Source: JBFMHP01 sp964557295
Lineage (GTDB): Bacteria; Pseudomonadota; Gammaproteobacteria; RBG-16-57-12
Reading direction: 5' to 3'
Length of the DNA: 64,000 nucleotides
Assembly (NCBI GenBank): GCA_964557295.1
Contig: CAZKZP010000005.1
Span: 39,573 to 103,572 of the forward strand
Of the stretch, positions 55,198 to 64,000 are shown piece after piece; position 1 is the stretch's first letter, and the number at the start of each line of letters is the position of its first letter. A program made the translations under genes and the position numbers. The notes below the pieces were generated by a model. The model worked only from the letters and a program-made list of their open reading frames with translations, was not told the DNA's origin and did not search any database.

Positions 55198-56580
55198 TCA
55201 GGCGACACTGCCTGCCCCGGCCAGCCGCTTGGCCAGCAGCCCCATCTTCACCTCGGAGGTCGGCACGGCGATGCGCACGACGTGGCCGCCGCCCGGCACC
55301 TCGTGCACGGGATTGCCCGCCTTGTCCTCGATGTGCGCGAGCACGAAGCTCCGGTTGCCGCCTGGCAGCACCAGCTCGATCTCATCCCCCACGGCGAACT
55401 TGTTCTTGGCCAGGATCTCGGCGAGTTGTTTCTCTTGGTGGTAGCCGGTGACCTCGCCGACGAATTGCGATTGATGGCTGCGCGAGATGCCTTCGAGGTA
55501 GTTCTGATGCTCGGCGGTGTGGTGGCGCTGATAGAAACCGTCGGTGTAGCCGCGGCTGGAGACATGTTCCAGGGCGCTGAGCAGGGCGGGGTCGAACGGG
55601 CGGCCGGCGGCGGCGTCATCGATGGCGCGGCGGTAGACCTGCGCGGTGCGAGCGACATAGTAATGCGACTTGGTCCGGCCCTCGATCTTCAGTGAATCCA
55701 CGCCGATGCGCGCCAGCCGGTGCACGTGCTCGACGGCGCGCAGATCCTTGGAGTTCATGATGTAGGTACCGTTTTCATCCTCCATGATCGGCATGTATTC
55801 GCCGGGGCGGTTCGGCTCCTCGATCAGGTAGACGTAATCGGCCAGCGGATGGCGCGGCAGCGAGCCGCAGGAGGAGGGGGCCGGGGCGTTCATCGCCTCG
55901 AAGGCCTTGAAGTCGATCTTCTGGACGTCGCCGCCGATGTCGGTCTGGCCCGAGCCCAGTTTGTATTCCCAGCGGCAGGCGTTGGTGCAGGTGCCCTGGT
56001 TGGGATCGCGGTGATTGAAGTAGCCGGACAGCAGGCAGCGCCCGGAGTAGGCGATGCACAGGGCGCCGTGGACGAAGACCTCCAGCTCCATGTCGGGGCA
56101 GCGCTGGCGGATGTCTTCGATCTCATCGAGCGAGAGCTCGCGCGAGAGGATCACCCGCGAGATGCCGATCGATTGCCAGAACTTCACCGCCGCGTAATTG
56201 GTGGCGTTGGCCTGCACCGAGAGATGGATCGGCATCTCCGGCCAGCGCTCGCGCACCAGCATGATCAGGCCGGGATCGGCCATGATCAGCGCATCGGGCT
56301 TGAGCGCGATCACCGGCGCGATGTCCGCGAGATAGGTGTCCACCTTGCGGTTGTGCGGGATGACATTGCTCGCCAGAAAAAAGCGTTTGCCCTGCGCATG
56401 CGCCTCGCTGATGCCGATCGCGAGATTGGCCAGATCGAAGTCATTGTTGCGCACACGCAGGCTGTAACGCGGCTGACCGGCATAGACGGCGTCCGCCCCG
56501 AAGGCGAAGGCGTAACGCATATTGTTGAGGGTGCCCGCGGGGCAGAGCAATTCAGGCGCTTTCATTGGGGATGACTGCAT
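55198..56580 (-). CDS. trhP: U32-family tRNA hydroxylation protein TrhP (YegQ)
   Basis: A 460-residue member of the peptidase U32 family; in E. coli TrhP takes part in forming 5-hydroxyuridine at tRNA wobble position 34. The start MQSSPMKAPELLCPAGTLNN is at 56580; MKAPELL at 56565 is an alternative. The U32 signature is near LEVFVHGALCIAYSGRCLLS with Cys residues in GTCTNACRWEY. DPGLIMLVRERWP and SSRGYTDGFYQRHH fit the YegQ subgroup rather than YhbU/V. The large N-terminal barrel is followed by a beta-rich C-terminus (VGDEIELVLPGG). No protease activity is expected. Confidence 0.93.
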   Translation of the reverse strand: MQSSPMKAPELLCPAGTLNNMRYAFAFGADAVYAGQPRYSLRVRNNDFDLANLAIGISEAHAQGKRFFLASNVIPHNRKVDTYLADIAPVIALKPDALIMADPGLIMLVRERWPEMPIHLSVQANATNYAAVKFWQSIGISRVILSRELSLDEIEDIRQRCPDMELEVFVHGALCIAYSGRCLLSGYFNHRDPNQGTCTNACRWEYKLGSGQTDIGGDVQKIDFKAFEAMNAPAPSSCGSLPRHPLADYVYLIEEPNRPGEYMPIMEDENGTYIMNSKDLRAVEHVHRLARIGVDSLKIEGRTKSHYYVARTAQVYRRAIDDAAAGRPFDPALLSALEHVSSRGYTDGFYQRHHTAEHQNYLEGISRSHQSQFVGEVTGYHQEKQLAEILAKNKFAVGDEIELVLPGGNRSFVLAHIEDKAGNPVHEVPGGGHVVRIAVPTSEVKMGLLAKRLAGAGSVA

Positions 56581-56686
56581 GGGTTCCAGAAATGAGGGCG
56601 CCAGTATAACCGAGTGAGGGGGTGGGGTGTTAACGGGCTAGGAAATCTCTGATCATTAACCCGACGATCAGATAGGCAGGCTGGCA

Positions 56687-56727
56687 CCCTCACCCCAGCC
56701 CTCTCCCGCCTACGGGAGAGGGGGCAA
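56687..56727. repeat. CCCTCTCCC-type palindrome
   Basis: The sequence CACCCTCACCCCAGCCCTCT continues CCCGCCTACGGGAGAGGGGG. CCCTCTCCC pairs with GGGAGAGGG. Related copies are at 58588-58629 and inside lhr near 62093-62136. Confidence 0.65.
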
Positions 56728-56779
56728 CAGGCAGATGCCTTTCATACGGGTTGAATCGTGTGCCTGCGCACGGTTCGGC

Positions 56780-57229
56780 TTACTCGCTCTTGCCACCCCC
56801 CGTGCTACCTCCCGTGCCTCCCATACCACCGCCCATCCCGCCACCGGGGCCCATGCCCTTGCCCATGCCTCGTGGCGGTGGCTCATCCGGCAGGGTCACG
56901 CCTTTTTCCTTGGCGCGCTTTTTCATCTCTTCGTGATGCTCCTTGCGGATCTGCTCACGCTCTTCCATGGTCTTGGCCGCGCGCATGCGTTCGCGATAGG
57001 CCTCGCGCTCTTCGGTCGTCATCAACTTCCAGCCATAGATGTCTTTGTCCTGCATGTGTTCGCGATCCATCATGCGGTCCCGGTCTTGATCCATCATGCG
57101 GTCGCGGTCCTGATCTTGATCCATCATGCGATCGCGGTCCCGGTCGCCTTCGTGCTTATCGGCATATGCCGTGCCCAGCGGGGCGACGAGGGCGAGCGTG
57201 ACGGCAAGTATGAGTTTTTGCATCTTCAT
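56780..57229 (-). CDS. Small secreted protein with DRD/MMDQ repeats and Gly-Met-rich end
   Basis: The ATG at 57229 (MKMQKLILAVTLALVAPLGT) gives 149 residues with a signal peptide cut near AYA-DK. A tract of direct repeats (DRDRDRMMDQDQ, DRDRMMDQDRDRMMD) is encoded by near-identical 18-24 base units. A conserved block follows (YGWKLMTTEEREAYRERMRA), then EEREQIRKEHHEEMKKRAKE and a Gly/Met-rich end (MGKGMGPGGGMGGGMGG). The MTTEEREAYRERM block recurs in small periplasmic proteins of sulfur-oxidising and metal-stressed bacteria. The acidic/Met content suggests cation binding. Function is unknown. Confidence 0.7.
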   Translation of the reverse strand: MKMQKLILAVTLALVAPLGTAYADKHEGDRDRDRMMDQDQDRDRMMDQDRDRMMDREHMQDKDIYGWKLMTTEEREAYRERMRAAKTMEEREQIRKEHHEEMKKRAKEKGVTLPDEPPPRGMGKGMGPGGGMGGGMGGTGGSTGGGKSE

Positions 57230-57381
57230 AAGGTCTTCTCCATAAATGACACATGTAGAGCAATAACTGTGGCCCAACCGGGCGAAATTGCAACCTCAGG
57301 AAAATCAGGCGAGGAGGCGGCGCAGATAGTTTTTCCGCAAGCTGTTAGAATGGGCGATCGTCCTTTCAAGACCGCGCCGAG

Positions 57382-58149
57382 ATGAAAATCGCCTCCTGGA
57401 ACGTCAATTCCCTCAAGGTCCGTCTGCCGCAGGTGCTGGACTGGCTGGCCGAGCAGCGTCCCGACATCCTCGCCATGCAGGAGACCAAGCTCACCGATGA
57501 GAACTTTCCGGCCGAGGAGATCCGCGCCGCCGGCTACGAGGTGGTCTATGCTGGACAGAAGACCTACAACGGCGTGGCGATCGTGAGCCGCGCGGCGGGG
57601 CGCGACATCGTGCGCGATCTGCCCGGCCTGGATGATCCGCAGCGCCGGCTGTTGGGCGCTACCTTCGGCGATGTGCGGGTGCTGGATGTGTACATCCCCA
57701 ACGGCCAGGAGGTCGGTTCGGACAAATACGCCTACAAGCTCGACTGGCTGGAAAAGCTGCGCGCCTATGTCGCCGAGCAGCTGCGGCAGTATCCCCGGCT
57801 GATCTTGCTGGGCGACTACAATATCGCGCCGGATGACCGCGACGTGCACGACCCCGAGGCCTGGCGCGAGCAGATCCTGTGCAGCACGCCGGAGCGCGCC
57901 GCGTTCAAGGCGCTGGTCGGCACCGGGCTGCACGACAGCTTCCGGCTGTTCCCGCAGGCGGAGAAGGTCTTCAGCTGGTGGGATTACCGCGCCGCGGGCT
58001 TCCGCCGCAACGCGGGGCTGCGCATCGATCATGTGTTGATCAGCGACGCGCTGACAGACCGCTGCCGCGCCGCCTACATCGATAGCGCGCCGCGCCGCCT
58101 CGAGCGCCCCTCCGACCACGCCCCGGCCGTGGCGGAATTCGATGTGTGA
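57382..58149 (+). CDS. xthA: Exodeoxyribonuclease III (XthA)
   Basis: This AP endonuclease of base-excision repair has 255 residues and starts MKIASWNVNSLKVRLPQVLD. Active-site motifs are intact: N in WNVNS, E in MQETKL, the GDYNIAPDDRDVHDPE loop, D and N near GDYN, and the closing SDHAPAVAEF. Cytoplasmic, metal-dependent. It is followed by a lipoprotein gene at 14 bases, so the two could share a message. Confidence 0.95.
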   Translation: MKIASWNVNSLKVRLPQVLDWLAEQRPDILAMQETKLTDENFPAEEIRAAGYEVVYAGQKTYNGVAIVSRAAGRDIVRDLPGLDDPQRRLLGATFGDVRVLDVYIPNGQEVGSDKYAYKLDWLEKLRAYVAEQLRQYPRLILLGDYNIAPDDRDVHDPEAWREQILCSTPERAAFKALVGTGLHDSFRLFPQAEKVFSWWDYRAAGFRRNAGLRIDHVLISDALTDRCRAAYIDSAPRRLERPSDHAPAVAEFDV

Positions 58150-58163
58150 CAGGAGGCGAAACG

Positions 58164-58380
58164 ATGAAGCGCATATACCGATTACTTGGTGCCACTCTGC
58201 TGCTGGTATCGCTGTGCGCCTGCCAGCAACCCGCGCAGGACGAGGGCAGGGGCACGACCGGCACTGCGGGGGGCGGGCGGTACGGCCGGCACCGCCACGC
58301 CCACCCCGCTACCGGAACGGCCGCCGAGCGAGCAGGGCAGCCACGGCACGGCCAGCGGGAGCGCGCCGACGGGGTATTGA
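58164..58380 (+). CDS. Small lipoprotein, probably with a frameshift error
   Basis: ATG 58164 (MKRIYRLLGATLLLVSLCAC) has AGGAGG about eight bases upstream. The lipoprotein signal ends LCAC-QQP. The uninterrupted frame runs to 58385 and becomes His/Arg-rich (YGRHRHAHPATG). If one G is removed or added in the run at 58267-58275, the frame instead reads GTAGTATPTPLPERPPSEQG then SHGTASGSAPTGY and stops at 58380. That composition is far more typical of a secreted low-complexity tail, so a homopolymer error or natural slip is suspected. Confidence 0.5.
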
Positions 58381-58431
58381 GATAGATGCCGGGAACGGCG
58401 GCGCCTTACCCCGGCCTGCCGTCGAGTGACG

Positions 58432-58498
58432 TGTAGGAGCCATCTTCAGATGGCGATTTCCGGGTGGGGATGATCGCAAGCTGAAGCTTGCTCCTACA
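58432..58498. repeat. REP/BIME copy 8 (reverse order)
   Basis: Type b arm (GTAGGAGCCATCTTCAGATG) precedes a facing type a arm (GATCGCAAGCTGAAGCTTGC, TCCTACA). Both stems are intact. Confidence 0.9.
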
Positions 58499-58587
58499 AT
58501 CGATGAAACGGGGGCATCCGTGGTAGGCCGGCATAAGCGCAGCATTGCCGGCAGCTGAGGAAGAAAGCTAGGACGAGGGGATATATA

Positions 58588-58629
58588 TTTAACCCCTCAC
58601 CCCAACCCTCTCCCAGAGGGAGAGGGGGT
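58588..58629. repeat. CCCTCTCCC-type palindrome
   Basis: The sequence TAACCCCTCACCCCAACCCT continues CTCCCAGAGGGAGAGGGGGT. It is related to the element at 56687 and sits about 60 bases before lhr. Confidence 0.65.
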
Positions 58630-58691
58630 TTTTCTTCAAGCTGTTAGCGCCGCCCTGAGAACAGACACCCCATTTGGCGGTCTTATAGAAC

Positions 58692-61600
58692 ATGACCTTG
58701 CACACCTTCCATCCCGCCGTTAGCGCCTGGTTCACCCAGATCTTCGGCGCGCCGACCGAGGTTCAGAACCAAGCCTGGCCGGCGATCCAGCGCGGGGAGT
58801 CCATACTCATCACCGCGCCGACCGGCTCGGGTAAGACGCTGGCGGCGTTTCTGGCGACCATCGATGCCTTGGTGCGCGAGGGGCTGGCGCGCGGGCTCAG
58901 TGATACCACGCAGGTGCTCTACGTCTCGCCGCTCAAGGCGCTGTCCAATGACATCCAGAAGAACCTGGAACGGCCGCTGGCCGGTATCCGCGATGAGCTG
59001 TTCGCGCAGCAGTTACCCGATGTGGAGATCCGCGCCTGGGTGCGCACCGGCGACACGCCCCAGGCCGAGCGCGCGCGCATGCGCAAGCAACCGCCGCACA
59101 TCCTGGTGACCACGCCGGAGTCGCTCTACATCCTGCTCACCTCCGCCTCGGGCCGCGAGATGCTGCAGACGGTGGGCACCGTGATCGTCGATGAAATCCA
59201 CGCCCTGGCGGGCAACAAGCGCGGGGCGCACCTGATGCTGTCGCTGGCGCGGCTCGATGCGCTGTGCCAGGAGCAGCAGGGCCGGGCGCCGGCGCGCGTG
59301 GGGCTCTCCGCCACACAGAAGCCGATCGAGGACATGGCGCGTTTCCTCACCGGCCAGGAAGCCGGCTGCACCATCGTCGACACGGGTCATGTGCGCAAGC
59401 GCGATCTGGCCATCGAGGTGCCGCGCTCGCCGCTGGAGGCGATCATGGCCGCCGAGGTGTGGGCCGAGGTCTATGACCGCCTCGCCGAACTCGTCACGCA
59501 GCACCGCACCACGCTGATCTTCGTCAACACCCGGCGCCTGGCCGAGCGCGCAGCGCGCTTTCTGGCCGAGCGGCTGGGCGAGGCCAACGTCACCGCGCAC
59601 CACGGAAGCCTGGCGCGCGAGCACCGGCTGGACGCCGAACAGCGCCTGAAGGGCGGCAAGCTGCGCGCCCTGGTGGCCACCGCCTCGCTGGAGCTGGGGA
59701 TCGACATCGGCGATATCGATCTAGTCTGCCAGCTCGGCTCGCCGCGCAACATCGCCACCCTGCTGCAGCGCGTAGGGCGCTCGGGCCATGCCGTGGGCGC
59801 GCTGCCCAAGGGCCGGCTGTTTCCGCTCTCGCGCGATGATCTGCTCGAATGCACCGCCCTGCTCGATGCCGTCCAGCGCGACGAGCTCGATCGCATCATC
59901 ATGCCCTCGCAGCCGCTCGACGTGCTCGCCCAACAGCTCGTGGCCGAGGTGGCCGCGCGCGAGTGGGAGGAAGCGGCGCTCTATCAGCAGTTCATCCGGG
60001 CCTGGCCGTACCGTGATCTCACGCGCGAGACCTACACCGAGGTGGTGCGCATGCTGGCCGAGGGCTACTCCACGCGGCGCGGCCGGCGCAGCGCTTTGCT
60101 CTATCGCGACGCCATCCACGGGCGGCTGCGCGCGCGGCCGGGGGCGCGGCTGACCGCCATCACCAACGGCGGCGCGATCCCCGATCTGTTCGACTACGAC
60201 GTGGTGCTCGCCCCGGAGGGCTTTTCCATCGGCAGCGTCCACGAGGACTTCGCCTTCGAGAGCCTGCCGGGCGATGTCTTCCAGCTCGGCAACACCTCCT
60301 ACCGCATCCTCAAGATCGAGCAGGGCCGGGTACATGTGGAGGATGCCCGCGGCCAGCCGCCGAACATCCCATTCTGGATCGCCGAGGCGCCGGGGCGCAG
60401 CGACGAGCTCTCGCAGGCCGTCTCGCGTCTGCGGGCGGATGTCGCCGCGCAACTGGAAAACGGCATCGATGCCACAGTCACCTGGCTGCAAACGCACTAC
60501 CCGCTGCCGCCGGCGGGCGCGCAGCAGCTCGCCGAATACCTCGCCGCCGCCAAGGCCGCGCTCGGCGTGGTCCCGAGCCTGGAGACCATCGTCTTCGAGC
60601 GCTTCTTCGACGATGTGGGCGATATGCACTTCGTCATCCACGCCCCGTTCGGCTCGCGCATCAACCGCGCCTGGGGCCTGAGCCTGCGCAAGCGCTTCTG
60701 CCGCAAGTTCAACTTTGAATTACAGGCCGCGGCCAGCGAGGACAACATCATCCTCTCGCTCGGGCCCACGCACAGTTTTCCGCTCGCCGAGGTCGCCGAT
60801 TACCTGAAGCCCGCGACGGCGCGCGCCATCCTGATCCAGGCCCTGCTCGCCGCCCCGCTGTTCGGCACGCGCTGGCGCTGGGTGGCCAATATCGCGCTCG
60901 CGGTGGCGCGCACGCGCAACGGCAAGCGCGTCCCCGCGCAGTTCCAGCGCTCGGATGCCGAGGATCTGGTCGCCGTGGTCTTCCCCGATCAGCTCGCCTG
61001 CTTCGAGAACATCAGCGGCGACCGCGAGGTGCCCGATCACCCGCTGGTCAATCAGACCCTGCGCGATTGTCTGTACGAGGCGATGGATGTCGAGGGCCTG
61101 GAGCGGATGCTCACGCGCCTGACGAGCGGCGAGCTCAAGGTGGTCTGCGCCGATCTGACCCACCCTTCACCGCTCGCCCTGGAGATCATCAACGCCCGGC
61201 CCTACGCCTATCTCGACGACGCCCCGGTCGAGGAGCGGCGCACGCTCTCGATCCAGCAGCGCCGCCATCTCGATCCCGAGACCGCCGCCGATCTCGGGCG
61301 GCTCGATCCGCTCGCGATCGCCCGCGTGCGCACCGAGGCCTGGCCCGATGCGCGTAGCGCCGACGAGCTGCACGACGGTCTGATCGTGCTCGGCTTCATG
61401 ACCGAGGCCGAGGCCCGGAGTGGATCGCTGGAGGCAGGCGAGGGGTTGGACTTCGATTGGCAACACCTGTTCGCGAGTTTGACCGATCAGTCACGCGCCA
61501 CCCTGCTCACCACGCCTGCGGGAGAGCGGCTGTGGGTCGCGGCCGAACGCCTGGCGCAAATGCAACTGCTGTTCCCCGACGCGCCGCTCGCTCCGCCCAT

Positions 61601-63088
61601 CGAGCCCTACGTGGAAGACAATGAGGCCCCGCCGCAGAAGGAAGATGCCCTGCGCGAACTGATCCGCAGCCGCCTCGAAGGGCTGGGGCCGGTCACGGTC
61701 GTGCAACTCGCCGCGCCGCTGGGATTGAGCACGCAACAGATCGAGTTTGCCCTGCTCGAACTGGAGCAGGAGGGCTTCGTCATCCAAGGCCAGTTCACTC
61801 AGACCACGCCGCAGACCGAGTGGTGCGAGCGCCGCCTGCTCGCGCGCATCCATCGCTACACCTTGAAGNNNNNNNNNNCCTCGCCGGCGAGCGCGGCGAG
61901 GGCCAGGCCGCGCTCGCCGCCGTGCTGGAACAACTCGAAGGCTATTCGATCCCCGCCGCGCAGTGGGAAGAAGAGATCCTGCCCGCGCGCATCGCCGACT
62001 ACAGCGCCGACCTGCTGGAGAACCTGTGCCTCTCCGGGCGCATCACCTGGCTGCGGCTCACACTGCCAAAGACAAGCACCCTAGCGAAAAATGAGCGTCC
62101 CTTCTCCCTCAGGGAGAAGGACAGGATGAGGGGAGATAATCAAACGGCCGCAACCGATTCACCCCCCGACCGCAAACGCGACCCCGCCCCCGTGCGCATC
62201 ACCCCCATCGCCCTGCTCGCTCGCGCCCACGCCGCGGACTGGCGCGCGATCAATCCCGTCCCCGAACGTGAGCAACTGCCGCTGTCCTCCGCCGCGCACA
62301 AGGTCATGAGCGCGCTGGAGCAGCGCGGCGCGTTGTTCTTCATCGATCTGGTCCAGCTCACCGGCCTGCTGCGCACCCAGGTGGAAGAGGCGCTGGCGGA
62401 ACTGGTCGCTTGGGGCCTGGTCACCGCCGACAGCTACGCCGGCCTGCGCGCCCTGATCGCCCCGCAAAGCCGCCGTCCCGGCTTCGGCCACGGCCGCCAG
62501 CGGCGGCGCGCCACGGCGGCTGGCGTGGACGACGCCGGACGCTGGTCGCTGCTGCAACGCCACCCGGCCGCGGTCGACTACGACGCCGCCCCGCTCGATG
62601 CGCGCAGCCCCCACCTCGCCCACATCGCCCTCACCCTGCTGCGTCGCTACGGCGTCGTCTTCCGCAAGGTGCTGGAGCGCGAGGCCAACCTGCCGCCCTG
62701 GCGCGAGCTGTTGTACGTCTACCGCCGCATGGAGGCGCGCGGCGAGATCCGCGGCGGGCGCTTCGTGCAAGGCATGAGCGGCGAACAATTCGCCCTGCCC
62801 GAGGCCGTCGCCACCCTGCGCGAACAACGCAAGCGCGGCGGCACCGGAGCAATGTTGGTGATCACCGCCGCCGATCCGCTCAACCTCGCCGGCATCCTCA
62901 CCCCCGGCCCGAAGATCCCCGCCCAAGGCCACAACCGACTCCTCTACCGCGACGGCGTGCCCATCGCCGCCGCCATCGCCGGGGAGATCGAATTCCTCGC
63001 CAACCTTTCACCACACCAGCAACATGAGGCGCAACAGATGTTGATCCGCAAGGCGCCGGGTCAGGTGCTGCGGTTTCAGGCGTCGTGA
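58692..63088 (+). CDS. lhr: Large ATP-dependent helicase Lhr
   Basis: Lhr is a superfamily 2 helicase of about 1,450-1,500 residues. Start MTLHTFHPAVSAWFTQIFGA. The core has the Q-region, Walker A APTGSGKT, DEIH in VDEIHALAGN, GLSATQ, VNTRRLAERAARFL and GRSGHAVGALPKGRLFP. The gap at 61869 interrupts the coding strand after RIHRYTLK. The frame resumes at LAGERGEGQAALAAVLEQLE, which from family knowledge lies about 30-35 residues later, so about 100 bases are missing here. A low-complexity in-frame stretch (PFSLREKDRMRGD) near 62093-62136 corresponds to an intergenic repeat inserted in the gene. No neighbouring exonuclease gene is present. Its role in DNA repair is inferred from family. Confidence 0.93.
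61869..61878. other. Assembly gap with real missing sequence, inside lhr
   Basis: Ten Ns stand in for a segment that in other Lhr proteins encodes about 30-35 residues between the RIHRYTL motif and LAGERG-like text. The frame does not join across ten bases. Confidence 0.65.
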
Positions 63089-63265
63089 GCACGCCTTGTA
63101 GCCTGGGACAAAACCCCGGTCTCACGATGCTCCACGAAAAAACACAAAAACCTACCGAACCGTAGCGCGGTGATCGCTGCGTGTTGGGCCGCGCCGTCTC
63201 TTTGCCGCGAAAAGGTTTGGGAACGGGTTCAGACTGCACGATTAACCCGCGATCAATTTCATCTA

Positions 63266-63334
63266 ATGTGGAGCCATCTTTGAGATGGCGATCATTGCAA
63301 CGGCGGCTGATCGCAAGCTGAAGCTTCCGCTCCA
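63266..63334. repeat. REP/BIME copy 9 (GTGG head)
   Basis: TGTGGAGCCATCTTTGAGAT faces GATCGCAAGCTGAAGCTTCC then GCTCCAGA. The head is GTGG instead of GTAG and the terminal base pairs have drifted. Confidence 0.75.
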
Positions 63335-63344
63335 GACTCACGCC

Positions 63345-63403
63345 CCTTGCCGCGAACGCGCACAAACAAGCTGAATGTGGCTTTGTCATGGTTAGGGTTA
63401 GTA
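63345..63403 (+). repeat. Left 59-bp inverted repeat
   Basis: CCTTGCCGCGAACGCGCACA and so on to GTTAGGGTTAGTA. It matches the reverse complement of 63895-63953 at 54 of 59 positions. An upstream TTG start of the enclosed frame lies within it. Confidence 0.85.
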
Positions 63404-63874
63404 ACCCCGATCATCCTGCAGCTCGGCGTCTGGGGGCATCGCGGGGTGCGCAGTGATTTATCGCATGATGAACTTGATCCCGGCCTGCTCGTCTGGGATA
63501 TGCATCGCAACATGAACGCCGATTACTTTACCGCGGATCGCACCGTAATAAAGATTGAATTCACCGACATCGTATCCAGCCAACGTTATTGGTGGCTGGT
63601 AATCCGGGATGGCGATGTAGATGTGTGCCTGAAGGATCCGGGTTTTCATGTTGATTTGGTCATTTCATCGGATAGGCAAACCCTGACGGCGGTATGGATC
63701 GGCGACACCACCATCATGAAGGCGATGCGAGAAAATCAGGTGCGCGTGACAGGATCGCCAGCCTTGAGAAAAAATATCGCCGCGTGGCTTGGCGCCAGCT
63801 ATTTTGCGGATGTGCAATCTGCGCGCGCGAAAAATATCGGGCGTCGGCCTGAAGGGTCGTCAGCGCCAGATTAG
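63404..63874 (+). pseudogene. Truncated HxlR-type regulator: SCP2-like domain only
   Basis: The frame (PIILQLGVWGHRGVRSDLSH onward to SSAPD) matches the C-terminal SCP2-like domain of HxlR-SCP2 fusion regulators: LDPGLLVWDMHRNMN, RYWWLVIRDGDVDVCLKDPG, WIGDTTIMKAMRENQVRV and a terminal AWLGASYFA. The N-terminal winged helix that should precede it is absent; in its place is the 59-bp repeat. A frame from TTG 63347 reads into the repeat and is probably not used. Either the gene fragment is captured within a mobile inverted-repeat element or the helix was lost by rearrangement. Confidence 0.65.
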
Positions 63875-63894
63875 CTGTGCGTTAGCCAAGCCGA

Positions 63895-63953
63895 TACTAA
63901 CCCTAACCATGACAAAGTCTCATTCAGCTTGTCTGCGCGCGTTCGTGGCAAGG
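63895..63953 (-). repeat. Right 59-bp inverted repeat
   Basis: Starts TACTAACCCTAACCATGACA and ends GTTCGTGGCAAGG. Inner boundary is 21 bases after the enclosed stop codon. The five mismatches to the left copy are scattered, so the copies are old rather than a recent duplication. Confidence 0.85.
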
Positions 63954-64000
63954 CGCCGGCACGCCGCTGTAGCACTCCTACAGCAAGTGGCGGCAACGCT

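Noticed and set aside
63345..63953. Inverted repeats as integron attC sites
   Set aside because: The 59-bp arms are near-perfect inverted copies of each other on opposite sides of one gene. attC sites are each self-palindromic and occur in direct array; no integrase was seen.

Overview
The window looks like a metagenome-derived scaffold from a gammaproteobacterium, probably a chemolithoautotroph-like or sulfur-metabolising lineage. The evidence is gene content: a CysB-type regulator, FadE/FadI/FadJ beta-oxidation proteins, TrhP, Lhr, cytochrome c4, TRAP transporters and Pseudomonas-like REP elements. No rRNA, tRNA or CRISPR array was seen. Five 10-N gaps (26051, 50098, 51301, 51738, 61869) mark joins. 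At least three have overlapping flanks, so several 'broken' genes are assembly artefacts.

Region 1-9.9 kb is a urea-use locus, all on the minus strand. From upstream it reads NiCoT/UreH-like nickel permease, ureD, ureA, ureB, ureC, ureE, ureF, ureG, a Gcw_chp outer-membrane porin, urtA, urtB and the first codons of urtC. Two near-consensus sigma-54 promoters, before the nickel permease and before the porin, suggest nitrogen-limitation (NtrC/RpoN) control. Urea would enter through the porin, bind UrtA, pass through UrtBC, and be cleaved by nickel urease.

Region 10-15.2 kb is a lower-GC, decaying patch: a frameshifted glcF remnant, an SDR epimerase, about 1 kb without a recognisable gene, a four-repeat DUF4397 lipoprotein paired with an outer-membrane beta-barrel protein, and an IS3 transposase scrap. 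At 15.2-17.4 kb lies a two-gene operon coding for a helix-hairpin-helix plus transglutaminase-like protein and an unknown partner.

Region 17.5-32.8 kb holds TrhA (hemolysin III), an AEC transporter, a YiiX-fadE-fadI-fadJ beta-oxidation operon, cytochrome c4, ATP sulfurylase, an OmpR-type regulator, a frameshifted porin and a TSUP permease.

Region 32.9-46.6 kb holds an unknown ThuA/GATase-like protein, a hybrid PAS histidine kinase, and an assimilatory sulfate cluster (DUF934, ferredoxin-type cysI, APS-reductase cysH, TSUP permease, divergent cysB). A TRAP operon follows. A low-GC cassette of four tiny overlapping genes sits between dctM and dctP.

Region 46.6-64 kb holds a GGDEF-EAL protein, uvrD, pncA-pncB, a Sel1-repeat protein, trhP, a DRD-repeat secreted protein, xthA and lhr. 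It ends with a truncated SCP2-domain gene enclosed by 59-bp inverted repeats. Nine BIME-like repeats with GTAG or GTGG heads are spread through intergenic spaces from 26 kb onward, together with several other GTAG-headed palindromes.
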